This document shows positions 62,767 through 64,000 of a stretch of 64,000 nt of DNA, in pieces. Within the stretch, counting starts at the first letter, position 1. Each line of letters opens with the position of its first letter. The position numbers were made by a program, and so were the translations under genes. Origin of the DNA: Acidobacteriota bacterium (GTDB lineage Bacteria > Acidobacteriota > Polarisedimenticolia > J045). The notes beneath the pieces were generated by a model. That model worked only from the letters and a program-made list of their open reading frames with translations. It was not told the DNA's origin and searched no databases. The stretch lies in assembly GCA_025456425.1 (NCBI GenBank), contig JALOKP010000001.1, positions 1-64,000 of the forward strand, written 5' to 3'.

Positions 62767-64000
62767 TTGAGCGCACGGAGCAGTCGGCCCGGCCGGGGCC
62801 TCGCGCTCGGACTCGGGCTCGCGGCGCTATTCGCCGTCCCGGTCGCGGCCGGCGAGTTGCCCCTGCGCTTCGAACGGCTCTCGCTCGAGCAGGGGCTCTC
62901 CCAGAGCATCGTCGAGTGCATCCTGCAGGACGCGCGCGGCTTCATGTGGTTCGGCACGGAGGACGGCCTGAACCGCTACGACGGCTACCAGTTCGTCGTG
63001 TTCCGGCCCAGCCCGGTCCGTGCCGGAGGGATCAGCACGGCCCACGTCACAGCGCTGACCCAGGACCGCACCGGGATCCTCTGGATCGGCACCTTCAACG
63101 GCGGGCTCAACCGCTACGATCCCCGGACGGGGGAGTTCCAGGTCTACCGCAGCCAGCCGGGCGACCCCCGCAGCCTGGGCCACGACCTGGTCCGCGCGAT
63201 CCGCGAGGACCGCGAGGGGCAGCTCTGGGTCGCCACCGGCGGCGGCGGGCTCTCCCGCTTCGATCCGGGGCGCGGGACCTTCACCCACTACGCGCACGAC
63301 CCGGACGACCCGCGCAGCCTGCCCGCGGATTTCGTCGACTCCCTGCTGATCGACCGGGCGGGGATCGTCTGGGCCGGGACGCGGGGCGGAGGGCTCGCGC
63401 GCCTCGACCCGCGCGAGGGCGCGTTCCGCACCTTCCGGCACGACCCCGCGCGCGCCGGATCGCTCAGCCACGACGACGTGACGGTGCTGCTCGAGGACCG
63501 GCAGGGCCGGCTCTGGGTCGGCACGCGCGGCGGCGGCCTCGACCTCCTGGACGATCCCGCGACCGGGACCTTCCGCCACTTCCGGCACGACCCCGCGCAG
63601 GGCGTGTCGCTCGGCCACGACCACGTGACGGCGCTCTACGAGGACCGCGCCGGCCGGCTCTGGGTCGGCACCAATGGCGGCGGCCTTCAGCTGTACGTGC
63701 CCGAGACCGGGAACTTCGAGCGCTACCGGACCGACCCGGCGGAGCCGGGCAGCCTGAGCCGCAACGAGGTCAAGGCGGTTCTCGAGGACGCCGGCGGGAT
63801 GCTCTGGGTCGGGACCTACGGCGGCGGCCTGAACCGCGCCGACCCGGGCCGTAAGCCGTTCCTCACCTACCGGGCGCGGCCGGGCGACCCCGACAGCGTG
63901 GGGAACGAGATCGTCTGGACCTTCCTCGAGGCCGCGGACGGAGGCGTCTGGGTCGGGAGCCACGGCGGCGGGCTCGAGCGGCTCGATCCGGCGACCGGGA
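62767..64000 (+). CDS. Sensor protein with two-component-regulator propeller (partial, runs off the window)
   Basis: At least 411 codons, from TTG 62767 (GGAGGGGG upstream at 62749-62756) to the end of the window; a signal peptide is visible (LALGLGLAALFAVPVAAGE). The repeat is plain: LWIGTFNGGLNRYDP, LWVATGGGGLSRFDP, VWAGTRGGGLARLDP, LWVGTRGGGLDLLDD, LWVGTNGGGLQLY, LWVGTYGGGLNRADP and VWVGSHGGGLERLDP, blades of a Reg_prop propeller. In known families this periplasmic sensor half precedes a Y_Y_Y domain and a cytoplasmic histidine kinase or other output module, which should lie beyond 64000. It likely senses a polysaccharide or other extracellular ligand. TATCAT (62731-62736) may be its -10. 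No ATG start is present in frame near here. Confidence 0.85.
   Translation, partial: MSARSSRPGRGLALGLGLAALFAVPVAAGELPLRFERLSLEQGLSQSIVECILQDARGFMWFGTEDGLNRYDGYQFVVFRPSPVRAGGISTAHVTALTQDRTGILWIGTFNGGLNRYDPRTGEFQVYRSQPGDPRSLGHDLVRAIREDREGQLWVATGGGGLSRFDPGRGTFTHYAHDPDDPRSLPADFVDSLLIDRAGIVWAGTRGGGLARLDPREGAFRTFRHDPARAGSLSHDDVTVLLEDRQGRLWVGTRGGGLDLLDDPATGTFRHFRHDPAQGVSLGHDHVTALYEDRAGRLWVGTNGGGLQLYVPETGNFERYRTDPAEPGSLSRNEVKAVLEDAGGMLWVGTYGGGLNRADPGRKPFLTYRARPGDPDSVGNEIVWTFLEAADGGVWVGSHGGGLERLDPATG

Overview
The window is very GC-rich, bacterial and densely coding. It has TAT- and Sec-exported proteins, an outer-membrane barrel and an OmpA-type protein, so the cell has two membranes. It also encodes a complete bacillithiol pathway, two Ser/Thr kinases with TPR tails and many secreted multidomain proteins. 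This combination fits an Acidobacteriota-like genome (Thermoanaerobaculia/Holophagae type). That placement is inference from gene content; the window has no rRNA or other marker gene. I saw no tRNA, CRISPR array, transposase, phage gene or riboswitch.

Layout. (1) 275-991: exported Mn/Fe superoxide dismutase. (2) 1195-18324: one 5709-residue secreted subtilisin-like protein, whose C-terminal 5000 residues are a nine-unit super-repeat with an exchangeable central domain. (3) 18689-20320: secreted serine hydrolase of the beta-lactamase fold. (4) 20376-25496: a divergent pair, an AsmA/TamB-like envelope protein (minus) and an outer-membrane barrel (plus). (5) 25576-30240: kinase-TPR protein, stand-alone prepilin, OmpA-family protein and a 67-residue minus-strand protein with a textbook terminator. 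(6) 30644-33712: second S8 peptidase. (7) 33874-37403: DUF1697 protein, YHS-domain protein, TetR regulator with a small membrane protein, and a zinc-ribbon protein. (8) 37661-40462: secreted protein with InlB-type repeats. (9) 40650-49323: a seven-gene, almost gapless operon, DUF2911 - bshC - bshB1 - bshA - large exported PIG-L deacetylase - 52-residue membrane peptide - Na+/solute symporter. (10) 49337-55129 (minus): two secreted MopE-type proteins. (11) 55523-61324: kinase-TPR protein followed by three exported proteins, the last an M64-type metallopeptidase. (12) 61396-62577: third S8 peptidase (minus), divergent from a sensor-type propeller protein that runs off the window.

Common themes. 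Bacillithiol is made from UDP-GlcNAc and malate (BshA), deacetylated (BshB1) and capped with Cys (BshC); the same transcript carries a periplasmic deacetylase and a transporter, suggesting a salvage or uptake branch. Five otherwise different secreted proteins (5709-aa S8, beta-lactamase-like, 1022-aa S8, and both MopE proteins) end in the same two residues, Cys-Pro, immediately before the stop codon. In four of them the last ~100 residues look like one related FN3-like module, often preceded by a calcium-binding TSP3 or MopE linker. This looks like a shared export, anchoring or folding tag and is the observation I would follow first, together with the slot-exchange super-repeat of the giant protein.

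Many long open frames on the opposite strand or in other frames are by-products of GC-rich codon use and are not annotated.
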